Source: Gadus chalcogrammus
Lineage: Eukaryota; Chordata; Actinopteri; Gadiformes; Gadidae
Reading direction: 5' to 3'
DNA length: 64,000 nucleotides
Assembly (NCBI RefSeq): GCF_026213295.1
Contig: NC_079432.1
Location: 8,437,196-8,501,195, forward strand
In this document: positions 11,501 to 24,119 of the stretch, piece by piece
Layout: the number at the start of each line of letters is the position of its first letter
Numbering within the stretch: position 1 is the stretch's first letter
Translations under genes and position numbers: made by a program
Notes under the pieces: model-generated
What the model was told of the DNA's origin: nothing
What the model saw: the letters and a program-made list of their open reading frames with translations, nothing else
Databases searched by the model: none

Positions 11501-14500
11501 CGAGCGCCGCCGACAGGGCGCGCCTACTTCCTGCCGCCCTGGGAATTAGCTGAGAGACAGTACCTCTTATCGGGGGCGGCCCTGGAGATGTTTCTGTCGT
11601 GCTGCCGCTCCTTCCGTCTGTCATGGCGGATCTCGTCGCGCTCCCTGGCCTCGGTGTCCTCACCCCCTGCGCAGGGGGGGGGCAGCAGGAGGACAGAGTT
11701 AGGCCCAGTCCCATTTCTACCCCTTCCCCCTCCCCCTTGTTTTGAAGGGGGAGGGGGTAAAAAATGGGATTGGGCCTTAAGATGGGAGGCACTCGAGAGC
11801 AGGCGGGAGCGGGAGGAAACAGCAGTCGGGAGGGTGAGGGAAGGAAAGCGGGAGGCAAGTTTCGTAACAAAGTAAAGAACGCGGGGGAGCAGCGAGGAAG
11901 AATGCTATTGGGGATTAAAAGGTCAAGTATAGCAGAAGAGTTTGACATGAGCTTCGACACGAGCAGAGGAGGCAGAAGTAGCAGGTTAGAACTAAAACGG
12001 AGAGAAAACTATTGTATTGTTGTTGCCAACCAAAAAAGAAAACCAAATAAAAAAAAATCAGCAGATGGCTGTTGTTTTTTCGTGTATGAACATTAAATTC
12101 AGTGGAGAAATCATTAAAACACAGCAGGATTCAAATGCATTCGAGTGTTTTCCAAACCGTCCAATAGGCATTTTGCTCTCGATTATGTGTCGATGCACCC
12201 GAATGACCTTTTCTATGTGATCTGCATTCTTATGGCTTGTGTGAAAAATAATGTTATTTTCATTCAACCCAACGGTGTACAACAGACACACACACACACA
12301 TCCTTGAGACCGACCTTTGTCTCCGTGACCTTTGATCCCAGCCCTGCGGTCTCGAGCCATCTGGGCCAGCTCCCTGAGCTTCTCTTCCTTCTTTTCCTTC
12401 TCTTTCTGGGCCATCTTCTTCTCCACCTGGGCACGCATCTCCACCGCCTCTCTGGCCTATGGAGAAATAGCACCACGGTCAAGACAGCTCCACTAAACAT
12501 CCATTTTGTCCAATTCATCTTTGCAATCTTTGCACAGGACAAAATGCAATGTTACCAATGGCAGTTCAGGAAAGTAGTTTAGGGTTGAATTTTATCTACT
12601 TGAAGTTCTGACTTCTGTCCAAACTCCATATACACACTTTTTAGTGTTTTTCATAGATTTTTACCTTCTTATGCTTTTATTTATCTTTGAAATATCACTC
12701 CTGTCCATATAAAACCTAGATTTAACTTTTTTTTTAATGGGCGCTATTAAAATAAAAGTCAAACGCGCCTACATATTGCCAAAGACATGCAGGCATGTCT
12801 CAGCTCCCCAGAACGAATACTAAATCCAAGACAATGACCTTTCTGTCAGCGATGTAGAGTGCCTCGGCGAGCTTGGCGAAGTTCTCGTTGATGTGAACGG
12901 TCTGAAGACCTCGGCCGTCAGCTGCCAGACGCTTATCCAGGGGGATGGTGTAACCCTGAAAAAAAAAAAACAGAAATTCAGATTTAACATTCAAATATAT
13001 TCGATTGGTTTGAAGGTCACGCGGCCATTTTGAGACAGCTGTTGCAACAGTACCTTGGCGTTCTTCCAGTTGGAGATGCAGGGAGGAATCTTCCACTCTT
13101 GTTGCTCCTTGACCGTCATCTAAAGAAGGGGAAGGAGTTGGTCATCAAATTTGGAGTTGGTCATTAAACCTCGATCAATTCCCCTATAGTCTAAAAAAGG
13201 TATCCTACAATTTGTAGCCGACTCACAGTACTTTTGGATAAAAGTAAATAAATTATATTGTGAATCGTACCTTCCTGCTCGGGGAATGCAGAACAGGGGC
13301 CGGGGGAGAGGGGGGACCCCTGGGAATCTTCTTATTGATCCTGAAGGACACAAAAAACAACCACATAAATCTCATTCTTTAACAGCCACTAATTAAACTG
13401 GTTTTTCATAGAGTAAAGCAGGCAGACTTTGATATTAAGTTACATGCATACAATTCAGGTCCACCTAGTTATTGGAAGGAGGCAGAGGTGTCGTTCACAT
13501 ACTTGAATCTGGGGGGCTCCATTGGGTCCTTCTGCATCTCCACCATGCGGATGACCCTCTGCTTTGCCCCCGAGTTGAAGGCCACTCCTTGCTGAGATGG
13601 AGTGTATCTGCAAGTAGAGGACATTTCCAAAAAGTTGTAACCAGATCTAACCTTTGGATACCAAATGCACATTACACAAATGACTATTAGCAGCCCCAGA
13701 ACATGCATCATGTCACATATTAAGAGTTAGGGGTAGAAAACACATTACATTTTTATGAATTTCGTGCAAACATCAAACAGCAAACCATGTATCAGAAATA
13801 ATTCTAAAATATGGTACCTGTGGCTGCCAAAGGCCTGTAGTAAGCGTTCATAATTTAATACGGCCCAAATAAAATGATTGCACGTCTTTGCACTGATTGC
13901 AAATAACCAGAGTATTCAAGAAGACTAGGCAGACATATTGCTGAAGCTAGCGAGCTAGTCAAGTGTTTTGGTTTGATTGGCTTTGGAGAAAGGCCTGAAG
14001 AGAGGGGAGGATTCAAGTACTGGCTAGTGTCTCCAAAAAGCCTACCCAAGCTTTAAAAGAAAAATATATACATTTGAGGTGAAGATCCACACATTTGTTG
14101 AATGTAGTGATTTCAAGTGCATGGTCACAGAGGATGCGTGTCACGTCCTTGGAAAGCCATAACAAACCACGGTGCTCTGGCTGTATCCAAATGCCTGGCT
14201 GAATGGGTGTCATGCACTGGTACATACCTGATGTACTGGGCAGGAGCCTGTTTATCTGCGGCCCTCACAGGCATTGCAGCGGCGATCTTCTGAGACACTT
14301 GTTTGTCCAGGGCAGCCCGAGTCTTGTCTGTAAGCTGGAGACGGAGAACATACCGAAATACGTTTGTTTAGGGAATTATGCTTTTGTTTTTGGTCTCGAA
14401 AGTAAAAGTATTACTTTAACCGTCGAACAAACAACTTTATCCAAGGCAATTTATTTCAGTAGTACCTCGGAGGTAATACAAACCCATTTCAGATCAATTA

Positions 14501-15960
14501 AATCCCATTAACATCAACCAGATACGATCCTATTGGCTGAGATCTTTATTCCATTGGGTTCCTTCCAAAGACCAGAAGCCATGTCCACAAACAGCTCTAG
14601 GATTTACCTCCTTGACAGCCTCCTCATCGGGCCGCTGGAGCTCTGGGGCGTCATCGTTCAGGACCTCCTTGGGAAGCAGGTCGGTGTATTTACTGAAGAC
14701 CACCTACACGCGTAGAGGAGGTAAGCAAGTTAGTAATCCATCGATGTACAGCCAAGGCTCGCTACATTGTCAATATATCAGTTCTTAACATAAATAAAAT
14801 TATGCTCAATATGAATGGGTACATAATTAAGACTTTGAATATTCACAGAGTAGAATAGAAAAATATGCCAAACACGAATGCATGCATCTTTTCCGCCACA
14901 GTATTTACTGTGTGTACTAAATCTGTCACATATAACCCACGCTCTTCATGCAATGGCTTACCTTATCTTTTCCCTGTCCCTGTCTGGCGATTGAATCATA
15001 TTTGATCTTCCCTTCGGCGTCAACCTGCACAGCAAGGGCATTGGACGTCTTCTTCTTCCTGCCCATCTCCAGGGGAAATTGGGCCACGTGGATCTCGGGA
15101 AAAGCCCCTCCATCTCCAAAGTCCTACGCAAACACAGATGGCAACAAGCAAGATATTATGTGGGTTGAAGATGAGGTGGAAGAAACAATATTGACACAAA
15201 GCTCAACGATTACCACAATAAACATGTATATACAAAGCACTGCTTTTAATATAAAACATTTCATCTTAATTATATACCTCTCAATGGCAGTGTATAGTCC
15301 ATACTGCTTGGCAGTTAGTGTCATGTTTACCTCAAGTGCACGAGGAACCCAGCCCTTTCGGTGCTCGTATGGCGGGGGTTCATTGCGAGAGGATACCACG
15401 ACGGTCGAGTACGACTTCTTGGCCCGGAGTCTCTCTTCTGCCTCCAACTGGTCCTGCGACAGCTGGGTCGGCGCGGGTAAAAAGCTGTAGGAATCCAATA
15501 CAACCGGGGTTGAACTTCAGCTCCAGCAGACACATGTAGACCACCTGACTATGAAGCTATGCGGCCTAGCTAGCCCGTTCTATTTTCCTTAATAACATAA
15601 TACTATAAATAAAACACCCAAACATGCACAGAAGATCGATGACGATATATCTGATAGCAATCATTGTGTCGGTGAAATGCCCGTTTGATTGTACCATACA
15701 CTAAGTTGAAAAGCGTTACAGGGCAACTGCTATGCTAGCATGCTACGTTCGCCGTGTATTTACTAGCAACGTTAGCCGGCGCTAAACACAGATGGTAGTT
15801 TTTCACTAGTTCACAAGTCAAACGAACACATTTCCCTTTGCGAAACACTTATAGGTCGCATAAAAGGGCACAATGCGCATTCCAAAAACAACATACACAT
15901 TTAAACAACTTTAAAACGCAAGAATGGACTTGTCAGAAAGACTTACCTCGAAAGCGACAT
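8567..15960 (-). CDS. snw1: SNW domain-containing protein 1 (SKIP), complete, 14 coding exons
   Basis: This is the spliceosomal and transcriptional cofactor SNW1/SKIP, homologue of yeast Prp45, a nuclear protein of the activated spliceosome that also acts as coregulator with Notch, nuclear receptor and Ski pathways. I joined exons 15947-15960, 15331-15484, 14962-15123, 14608-14703, 14228-14334, 13503-13607, 13271-13340, 13054-13119, 12839-12955, 12315-12456, 11564-11666, 10241-10358, 9475-9638 and 8567-8762. All introns are GT-AG. Phases close to 537 codons plus TGA, against 536 residues in human. The N-terminus reads MSLSSFLPAPTQL, as in the family. A Pro-rich stretch (PPSPPAPVLHSP) lies at about residues 222-233. 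The name-giving S-N-W is at residues 252-254 inside the conserved core (about 175-338). A Lys/Glu-rich helical segment spans about 300-335. The C-terminus ends in the basic KKRRKE. Exon 1 carries only 14 coding bases, with the start fixed by its ATG and by the family N-terminus. No break is seen. Confidence 0.97.
11702..11776. mobile_element. 75-bp palindromic mini-transposon in snw1 intron 10
   Basis: The two halves form an imperfect inverted repeat: GGCCCAGTCCCATTTCTACC on the left pairs with the complement of the right end, which reads GGCCCAATCCCATTTTTTAC. A short TTTTG-like loop sits between pyrimidine and purine arms. The trinucleotide TTA flanks both ends (11699-11701 and 11777-11779) as a target duplication. 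A 3-bp TTA duplication is typical of PIF/Harbinger-type elements, and the size and foldback shape fit a non-autonomous MITE. Confidence 0.65.
14426..14470 (-). repeat. Degenerate SINE tail fragment in snw1 intron 4
   Basis: ACTTTATCCAAGGCAATTTA resembles the complement of the teleost SINE/LINE tail seen elsewhere in the window. It is short and diverged, so the call is weak. Confidence 0.3.
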
Positions 15961-16260
15961 TTTCCTTTCTTCCCTAGCCAGGAGCTGAGCATGCGCACCA
16001 CAGGTCATAGAGTAGCGTTGAGACAGCGCAGCACTAGAATATGATAGAATAGAACAGTACAACTAAAGAATTGTATAAGTATTTAAAGTAACTTACTATT
16101 TTTAGTTTCACTAACATTATTTAACTTTTTATACCTAATGTATTTTTTTAATGACTAACTTTAGGTTATTTTTTATTGTCTTTCGCAGCCCCAGCCTACT
16201 CAATAATTGTGGCTGTACATCGCGTCATGTAGCAACGACCACCTCCGTTTTGGAAGCATA
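15961..16260 (-). promoter_or_regulatory. snw1 promoter region, possibly bidirectional
   Basis: The sequence just upstream of the snw1 ATG contains GCATGCGCA at 15989-15997, close to the NRF1 consensus. A CGTCATG motif near 16222 is also present. No TATA box is obvious, as usual for a housekeeping gene. The opposite strand at 16260-16286 shows a short ATG segment running into GTAAGT, which hints at divergent transcription. Confidence 0.4.
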
Positions 16261-16289
16261 TGGCGCATTGGAATGTTAATGTAAGTACT

Positions 16290-17810
16290 AATGTTTATTT
16301 GTTTGGTAATTCAGCGTGACATTATTTGTCATAATGGAGCGACTTGAACCAGCCATACGTTTTCATAAATCGGGGTATATTTTCTTTGATTTAGGATTTT
16401 ACAGAACTCTCTGTTTAAGGACACGAATTAAAACAAAACACACTTACACAAACATGCACATACTCAAACGCGCAAACACGCACATGCAATCACACTATAT
16501 TTTACTGTTGAGTTTGCGAAGAGAGGCGCAACGTCTATCCTGAAATACATGAACATCGGCTGAAAAAGTACTAAAAGCACTTTGTTATCTGTTATCTGTA
16601 TTTCATCCAAATTTGTTTTAAACAAAAAATGCGTGGCATGACACAAAAAACAAAAGAATACGGGCGAGCAGCGGGTTTTATGGATAATGAGCAGCACTAT
16701 AAGGTTTTCCTTTCTCAACCGATTTCCAAGTTTCATTTCTGTATTCATATTTTATCACATGATGTATAGGTTATATATTCATATTTTTAAATAAGAAAAA
16801 AACCAAAATAAAAAAAATAATGGACCATAAATGTAAACGTAAAAGTGCTTTTTATCAATAAAAACAGCACTTCTATCGATTTTTCTCCATTTTGTTGGTG
16901 ACGTTGACGTTTCGCGGTCTATGTATGTACCTATGTCTATGAACTGCCATACCTTAATTGAGCGGACCAATAACTAATGTTATGAACTACACCTGTGTAA
17001 TTCCTATTGCGAAAAGGTTATTTTATGGGAAATTGGAATATGTTACCCAAACGTTGTATACTTTTAGTTTGCTACTTAATGGTGCTGCATCTTTCATTTT
17101 AGCCAAAACCAACAGCTTGGTGCAGTTCCTCTTCTCTCCCACTCACAGTCTAAGGCCATGATAGAGGTCAGTCAAGGCTACTCTTCCACAATGGATTCCT
17201 TCCTCTCTTTGCCTGTTAGTTAGCAGAATGGCAGTGATGAATAGCCCATTGCTTATGTAACTGGGAACCATTGTCCGTTCCACTCTCTGCCAAGTTCTCA
17301 CTTGATCCAGGCCCCTCTTGGGTAAATATAGTTCATATTGCTCCTTCTTTTTCACTTCTGTGTTAAGACTTGCCGGTCTCATGCATTGACTTTCTCCAAA
17401 CGGAGTTCTATCACCGAGCACCAGTACAAAGGGCTGAAATAACCCGTTGGGGCAGTGCTCAGATACAATGGGGGCAGATTGTCATTATTAATACCGCAGC
17501 AAAGGATTATGGGAAACAAATTGAAGGGCCTTTGCAGAAATTTGATTTGGGTGAGTTTGCGATGGAATATAATTAGAAAATGCTCCTGTAGGTTTTATGG
17601 GATAGGATGAATATAAAAATACGTTTGGACTATGGTCGTTCCTTTCTTTATTTTTCCCTTCTGTATTTATGTTTCTTTCTTGTTATGGAACCTATCTTAC
17701 CTCAATCTACTTCAAGGCTTAGTAAGCTTTCAAGAATAAAACGAAAACCCTCCATGGCCATTCTACATTGAGAGACTATGTCCTATGAGGATGTTGCCTA
17801 CATTGAATAC
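16290..17810. other. AT-rich intergenic stretch
   Basis: No gene or repeat family is recognised. Open frames are short and AT-rich. Confidence 0.5.
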
Positions 17811-17811
17811 A

Positions 17812-17890
17812 CGTTTGGTCTTTTAGCTGACACATTTATCCAAAGCAACCTACAGATGAGGCCTAAGATCAAGCCAAAGCATGCAATCAA
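17812..17890 (-). repeat. SINE/LINE tail fragment, minus strand
   Basis: On the minus strand it reads TTGCTTTGGATAAATGTGTC near the end, matching the teleost SINE tail, preceded by a segment that also occurs at 32560-32660. This is therefore a second copy of one family. The tRNA-like head is not visible. Confidence 0.55.
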
Positions 17891-18039
17891 TATTGAAGAC
17901 GCAACAAAAAAATGTAAGCAATGCGCTTCTTCTGAAAGGGTATCAGACTACATAGCAACAGAGGCTGCATACAACACTATACAATACAATAAGAAGTGCA
18001 AAGGAAGGTGCACATGTGGTAGAACGGTTCTACAAATAA

Positions 18040-18580
18040 GCTGAAGAGAGGTCTAGAGAGCGAGGGAGGGAGAGAGAGAGGGAGAGAGAGAAAAATTTAT
18101 GAGAGTCAGCAGAGAGCTAGACACATTCAGCACGGTGATTATCAGATTCAGCGTTTGGCTCGTGACTGCAGGAAATACATTTATTGTGTAATGAGCTGGT
18201 GGGTAAATGCATCAATTGCTATTGAGCTGTCCAATCCAAAGTTATGAAAGGCTTGGTAGGCAAATAAACAATGATCCACCATAGCCTGCAGATGTTGTGG
18301 ATAATACCATATTGTGTGTTAATACCTTATCGACCTGTAAACCCCATGTTACAAGGGACTTACTAAAATCTCAGTCTGACAGACAGGCAAAAACAGAGAT
18401 GCATCTAATACATTATTTATGGTCTAATACAAATAGGGATAGAAAATACGAAAGTACTTTTAGCAGCAATTTTGCATGTGATTTCAATGTGTTTTAAGAT
18501 TTACTTTCTGCTCACAAGCCAATCACTCACATGCCGATCAGATGCAAACAATACCCGCACACTCAAAACTCTACATGGGA
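18040..18580. other. Intergenic stretch with a short purine run
   Basis: A GA-rich run lies at about 18045-18090. The rest is unassigned. Confidence 0.45.
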
Positions 18581-18581
18581 G

Positions 18582-18582
<1 letters not shown>

Positions 18583-18649
<67 letters not shown>

Positions 18650-18735
18650 GCGTGTGTGTGTGTGTGTGCGCGTGTGCGTGGATTTCTGTGTGCTTTGGGC
18701 TCACATGCATTTGTGTGTGTGCGTGTGCATGGCGC
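18583..18735. repeat. (GT)n microsatellite with GC interruptions
   Basis: A perfect GT stretch to about 18643, then GT broken by GC and other substitutions. A second, short interrupted AC stretch lies at about 18978-19045. Confidence 0.95.
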
Positions 18736-19377
18736 GTGCGTGTACCAGTGTTGTGGAGTTTGTTTCTAGGCTCGGCTCCTCCCTGTCGGAAATGATTCAT
18801 ATCCCACTGATTCCCAGGTAATTACTGGGGGGAGGAGGGGGCTGGAGCAGGGGAGGAGGTTGGGGGGGTGAGTGGTGGGGGGGGACAGAGGGCCTTGTGG
18901 CTGCTCACGGGGAGTGAATGATAGATGGAAACAACGTGAACTGGGTCAGTGGCCTGCAGCTTCCTGCTACGGAAAAACGCACACGTGCACGTACACACAC
19001 CCGCACACCCACACATATGTGCACGGCACACACACTCACGCACGCAACCGTCAGTACATCCATGTAAATTTTTTGGCTTATCCTTTCTATGGCCTGTCAT
19101 AGTTTAGTTTCAGCCTAGTTTGGTATTGCATCAATATTTCTATTATAAAAGGCTGAAGTATAAACTATTGAGGTTTCAGTTCATTTTCCACTTTTATCAC
19201 AACCTTTTCCTTACGGGCCTATTCAAGTGGGATGGAAGAGTTTAGTTCCAATTAGTTTAAAAAACAAATTTAAATTTGGCAAATGTTCAACTGTAAATAA
19301 GAGGCTGCAATGTTGGCCACTAGATGGCAGCCCTAACAAAGGTGGGGTTACAATCATTAACACATACACCCACAGCA

Positions 19378-19398
19378 ACACACACACACAGCTAACAC

Positions 19399-19492
<94 letters not shown>
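19378..19492. repeat. (AC)n microsatellite
   Basis: Interrupted AC from 19378, perfect from about 19411 to 19492. Confidence 0.97.
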
Positions 19493-19495
<3 letters not shown>

Positions 19496-19499
19496 CACT

Positions 19500-21625
19500 A
19501 ATGCATGCTCACACTCTCCGGTACAATCTCAAGGACATCTTGCCATCAGTCGATATGCTTCCTATACGCTCACTTTGATAACTTAATACTTGAACAGTGT
19601 GCTCAACACAAATTGCGTGCAGGCTAACGAAGGGGATGCAACATCTCCTAAACACCACTGCAGCGACACATTGTTTTTCCAATCTGGGGAGGAAATCGCT
19701 CATTTTCTAATCGACACAAATTGCTTTGTCACTCTGGGAAATATTGTTGTGAAGAAAGCAAACAGAGTGGTGAGCCAATTAAAATGCTCTCAACGAACGT
19801 GGTCGGTCCTTTTTTTACACAATTTCCCCATCCTGCTGCGTGCCACCGTCGCAGTAAACAAGCGATCGCGGCAGTGGCCGCTTCTCCTGATGCCCCTCAT
19901 TTCATGCGGCATTTGTCCCATACAGGCCCGTGGCGCGGCCGGGCTGCGGCACAGCGTCCGAACGCGGCTTTGACCTTGAAGAGGAAGCTGGGAGATGGAT
20001 GTATGGAGCCGTTAATCTCATGTTCCTCGATGACCGTCGCTGATAGCGAGCGACGGTTAAGGGTATCATCGTTCCGACTTTAAGCCCGACACTGCGCGAA
20101 GGTCTGAGTGTTTTGGCAAGTGGAACCCAAGTGAGCTCCGTTGATGTTTGCAAATGGGTTACCGTGTCTCTGTCTTGGCCGGAAGGTTTATACATGGATT
20201 CTGATGCGATGCTTGGGACATTGTAGTGCATACATTTTACACATGCTTAAACAGACAAGCCCAGAATACATGTTATAATAACACAGTAGGCAAGATAACA
20301 ACGCATGAAATGTTGTGACGCCTTAGCCTTGCAGGACCCTTTCTAATGGTGTAAGTAACATAAGTTGTAGCCCTCAAGCTACAATGCTAAGGGTGCTGTT
20401 AACACGTGAATAAGGAATCACAATGCGAGAGGAAGACTTTGGACAAGGAGAAGGTATGACACAAACAATCTAGTAAATCTTTTGATGTCCCTGAATGTGA
20501 AACCTCTGTTCTTGTTTCTTCTTTTTTTGGTGAACATGTATTATTCAGTGTCACACTGCAACTCAGATTTCCATTTCCTTTGCCTAGCTTACTTTTCAGC
20601 TAGATCCAGGAGCAATCTTGAAATAGGGTCTGGGACACATTGTATGCATACGATAGCACACACGCACGCTCCATGCATGCGCACAACTCCCAGGCATGCC
20701 AAATAGACTACATGCCCCTATGAACTGATATAACTCGGCATAATTCAGTTTTAACATAAGCAGGTGTGCCCTCTAACCACTACCAGGTGAATATCGTAGA
20801 GGTGCTTCAGGTGGTCGTCACCTACTCCTTGGTGTGTGGGGTTGGGGTATTTCCCCATTGCCTCACCCACTCTTCACCTCTTCCTGCCGCAATCTCTCTA
20901 GCATCTGCTCACCCCTTTCCCCCCTCTCTCTTGGGGTTGCTTCCCAAACTTGTGGTCGGGACCCCATTTGGAGTCTCCTAAATTGCGTATTGCGTCGTGG
21001 GAGATTGCAGGCTTATAGGCTATAGATAGTTGATGGTACATTTTAATGTGAAAACAGTGCGGGCTGCGGGGTAAAAGGTCCCTTACATACAAACAGATTG
21101 TCTATTGATTCATAGCTACAGGCAAACGAATAATAACCACTAGACTGGGAGATGGAAATTACAGGGAAATGTATTCAAACAATATGTTGGAAAGCAAACA
21201 CACAAAAAATGTAGAATTCTCTAGAATTTCATGAACTAAAGTAGGGGTCACGGCCGAAAAAGGCTGGGGGGAGCCATCGCTTTGTACCCTAAACTTCCCC
21301 CCCCCAACCCCCCCATGCAGTGTTGCCACCCATCATTTCCACCACGGAGGTCTTCATCTTAACACGAAGGAACAGGGCGGGATCACCTGGGGATCTCCCT
21401 CACAGAGTAACCAGGCAACATGCATGGCCAATGAGAGCGAGTGCGACCGGGCCACTCTCCCCTAACTGCATGCGACAGGTGAGGGAGTGGGCCGAGGCAG
21501 GGGGGGCGCAGCTGCTCCGCGGCACATACCTGGTGGCTGGATCAGCTGGCGTCACCTCCTCAAGGAATTGGTGCCACAGCTGCCGTGTTTGTTCCACCTT
21601 GGAACAAATGCTCTTCTATTGATAA
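19500..21625. other. Intergenic single-copy DNA
   Basis: No gene is recognised. The 19.59-20.10 kb part is GC-richer and repeat-free and carries overlapping but unconvincing open frames on both strands. A C run lies near 21297-21316. Confidence 0.45.
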
Positions 21626-21627
21626 GC

Positions 21628-21632
21628 TGTGT

Positions 21633-21669
<37 letters not shown>
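21628..21669. repeat. (GT)n microsatellite, short
   Basis: About 40 bp of GT with one early interruption. Confidence 0.9.
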
Positions 21670-21670
<1 letters not shown>

Positions 21671-21699
21671 ACTTTGAGGTACAGGCAGTGCAATGCGTT

Positions 21700-22515
21700 T
21701 GTTTGATTCGTTTTTTTTCTGTCTTTGTTTAATTGGAATTTAACTACCTTTTTTCTTTTTCGGGATGCAAAAAATACATCACATTTACGGTAGATTTACA
21801 GGCAGCTTTAAAAAACGATTTGTATTCAGTATTTGCTCAGGCAGACATGCACGCCACACTTTTTGATTGGTTGTCATATTTAAATGCGTAACGCCTCCTT
21901 CACTGACCAATTTATGGAAATAGATCGAGGACATGAGTGTGCTGTGGCTTTATCTGAGAAATACAGGAACTGTGCTGAATTGTAATGCGTTTTCTACCCT
22001 GGTTGGTTTTGAGAGCATCCAACCAGTGCAGGACATCATGGTAAAGCTCTTTTCATATCTGGTAGTCTAAATCTGTCGTTTTTTATCGACATATGACTTT
22101 AGATAAGAAGTAAGATTTAATATACTCTGGCCTTCTCCAGGCAATAAAAACGCTCGCTCGTGATTTGATGGCACTTCAGGGGCAATTCTTCACTATATTT
22201 TCTCCCTCCAGTACCTCACCTTGCCATGGTGTTTCATGGTGCCCCTCTCAAATTACAATTACAGGGAACCTACAGAGGAAACGAATCGTACTATAGCGAG
22301 AGGATGGACATGTGCATCTCAAGAGCCATCCAAGGGTGGCAAACCAGAAATGGAACAGCCACCACTGTCGCCCGCAGCGCTTACTGTCACGGTCTCGGAA
22401 TTAAGAAACAACCAGAGAATATTATGAATCCCCAAGGTCTTTCTCTTTTACTTCCTCATGAAGATAGCACACACTGTCTATCTGTACCACTGGAGGTCCT
22501 AGCATGAATGACTAT
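21700..22515. other. Intergenic single-copy DNA
   Basis: Low-repeat sequence. An open frame of about 90 codons at 22226-22507 has no recognised family and no clear splice context. Confidence 0.45.
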
Positions 22516-22519
22516 GGGT

Positions 22520-22533
22520 GGGGGGGGGGGGGG
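22520..22533. repeat. Poly-G run
   Basis: An uninterrupted G run followed by a GT/GGT-rich stretch. Confidence 0.9.
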
Positions 22534-22660
22534 TTGGGGTAGGGTGGGTGTGTGGGTGAAGGCGGGGGAGGGACCACAGCGCACGCGATTCCTCATGCTC
22601 GCCTGAAGAGCGAATTATCCACGCATGACGGAAAAATACATGGCATGAAATTAGCTACAG

Positions 22661-22775
22661 CGCCCCTCTCTCCACCCCCCCCCCCTCTCTCCACCCCCCC
22701 CCCTCTCTCCACCCCCCCCCCCTCTCTCCAACCCCCCCTCTCTCCACCCCCCCTCCCCCTCTCCCCGCACTGTGC
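22661..22775. repeat. Pyrimidine minisatellite CTCTCTCCA plus C run
   Basis: About five tandem units of CTCTCTCCA followed by 7-11 C, each about 18-20 bp and varying mainly in C-run length. One unit has CCAA in place of CCA. The strand asymmetry suggests G-quadruplex or i-motif potential. Confidence 0.9.
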
Positions 22776-22779
22776 CCCC

Positions 22780-23935
22780 CTGACGTCAGCCCGTCGCTGC
22801 TGTATTTCTCTCGCCATAGATTTCCCGCCCAAATGAACTGGCATATGATTAATGCAGATGAGATTCATTGTTAAGAGCCAGTGACGCTCTGCATGATATC
22901 AACGTTTAAATAAAAGATCAGTCCACCCAGGCGTAGGTTTGTAATCGTTTTTGCCGCACGTAAAAAGGCCAACGCGTCGTTTGATTTTGTGCTCGTCGTC
23001 AATGGTAATGGCAATGGTAACAAGACATATTTAAGAAGGTATGCTTTGATTCTTGCCAGCTGCTCCTGTTTCTCATTCCTCAGCTTGTTTTATTGGCAAA
23101 TGAAGGACTAACTAACATAAACAAGAACCAACGCCCAATGTTCCTCACAAATGAGGAATCCAACTTTTAGTCATTGTTGTTTGATCATCACGTGGTTCTG
23201 TTTGTGACCTACACTACACACTTTCATATTCAATGTTTGTATCTTTTTAAACAAAGCCCAGTGACTGAGGTGCAATTACATTGCCAACGTATAATAAACA
23301 GTTTGCCCTGGTAGAACGGACACAAGAACACAATGAAAGGTTATGCGGCTGGCAAGTCCCCGTTCTACTCGTTCACTTTCAAGCCTACCCACAAAGGCAA
23401 CTTTAATTGTTTCGGTTACAACTGCTCAATTAAGCAGGCACAAAACATGTCAATTATCAAGGCCTTTGGGAGGTGGGGCGTGGAAACGGTCCTTGGTTGA
23501 CTTTGACTCAGACAACCCTGGCTCTCCCGTCGGACCCCGGTGTTCTTCCTGGCTGAGTGAGCCGTGTTTCAAGGTTACACAGATAGACGCATCCAGAAGC
23601 AATGGTGGCGTGTAATGAGGGTTTTCCTGAGGGATGGACGTTCACTTTGCGGATGGCAGGTGAGTTTGAGCCTGGGGAGAGGCGGGGTGTGGAGTAACCG
23701 TCTCAGCCTTCACGTCTCCGCTGCACTCTGTGGATTAATATAGACCACAATGCAGAGCACCCCTAGATGCCCGTCTTCTGCGTGGCGTTGTTATCTAGTT
23801 ATCCTTTTTTATTTGTCACTCTCCTCCCCCTGCATGCATTGCCTCCTATGCCATTAGTCTCCGACACTCAATCTTGGACTCTCTCTCTGTTTTTCTTTTT
23901 TTCCCTCTCTTTTTCCTCCATTTTTGTGGTCCCCC
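22780..23935. other. Intergenic single-copy DNA
   Basis: No gene is recognised. Mostly low-repeat, with a pyrimidine-rich stretch at about 23800-23935. Confidence 0.45.
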
Positions 23936-23949
23936 GTCACAAACTCACA

Positions 23950-24115
23950 CCATATCCGGGACAGATTAGTCCAGTGGCCAAGGATGTTCGACTCTCACCC
24001 TACGGTACTGGGTTCGATCTCCAATGTATGTACACTAGCCTGCGGGGACCCTTGAGCAAGCAGCACACAACCCTCACCTGCTCCTTAATGACCTGTATCT
24101 GAAATCCACTGCAGG
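23950..24115 (+). repeat. tRNA-derived SINE, plus strand
   Basis: An A-box-like GTGGCCAAGGATGTTC lies near 23974 and a B box GGTTCGATCTC at about 24011-24021. Then come CCTTGAGCAAGC and ACCTGCTCCTTAATGACCTG. The last motif is the unit core of the minisatellite at 44631-45010. The head is a tRNA pseudogene with Pol III promoter boxes and not a functional tRNA gene. Confidence 0.7.
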
Positions 24116-24119
24116 TCGA

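Noticed and set aside
12315..12456. Plus-strand open frame opposite snw1 exon 10, and others opposite snw1 exons
   Set aside because: They are antisense shadows of the conserved snw1 coding exons.
23950..24115. A functional tRNA gene
   Set aside because: Only degenerate A and B boxes of a SINE head are present. No intact cloverleaf or acceptor stem was found by eye.
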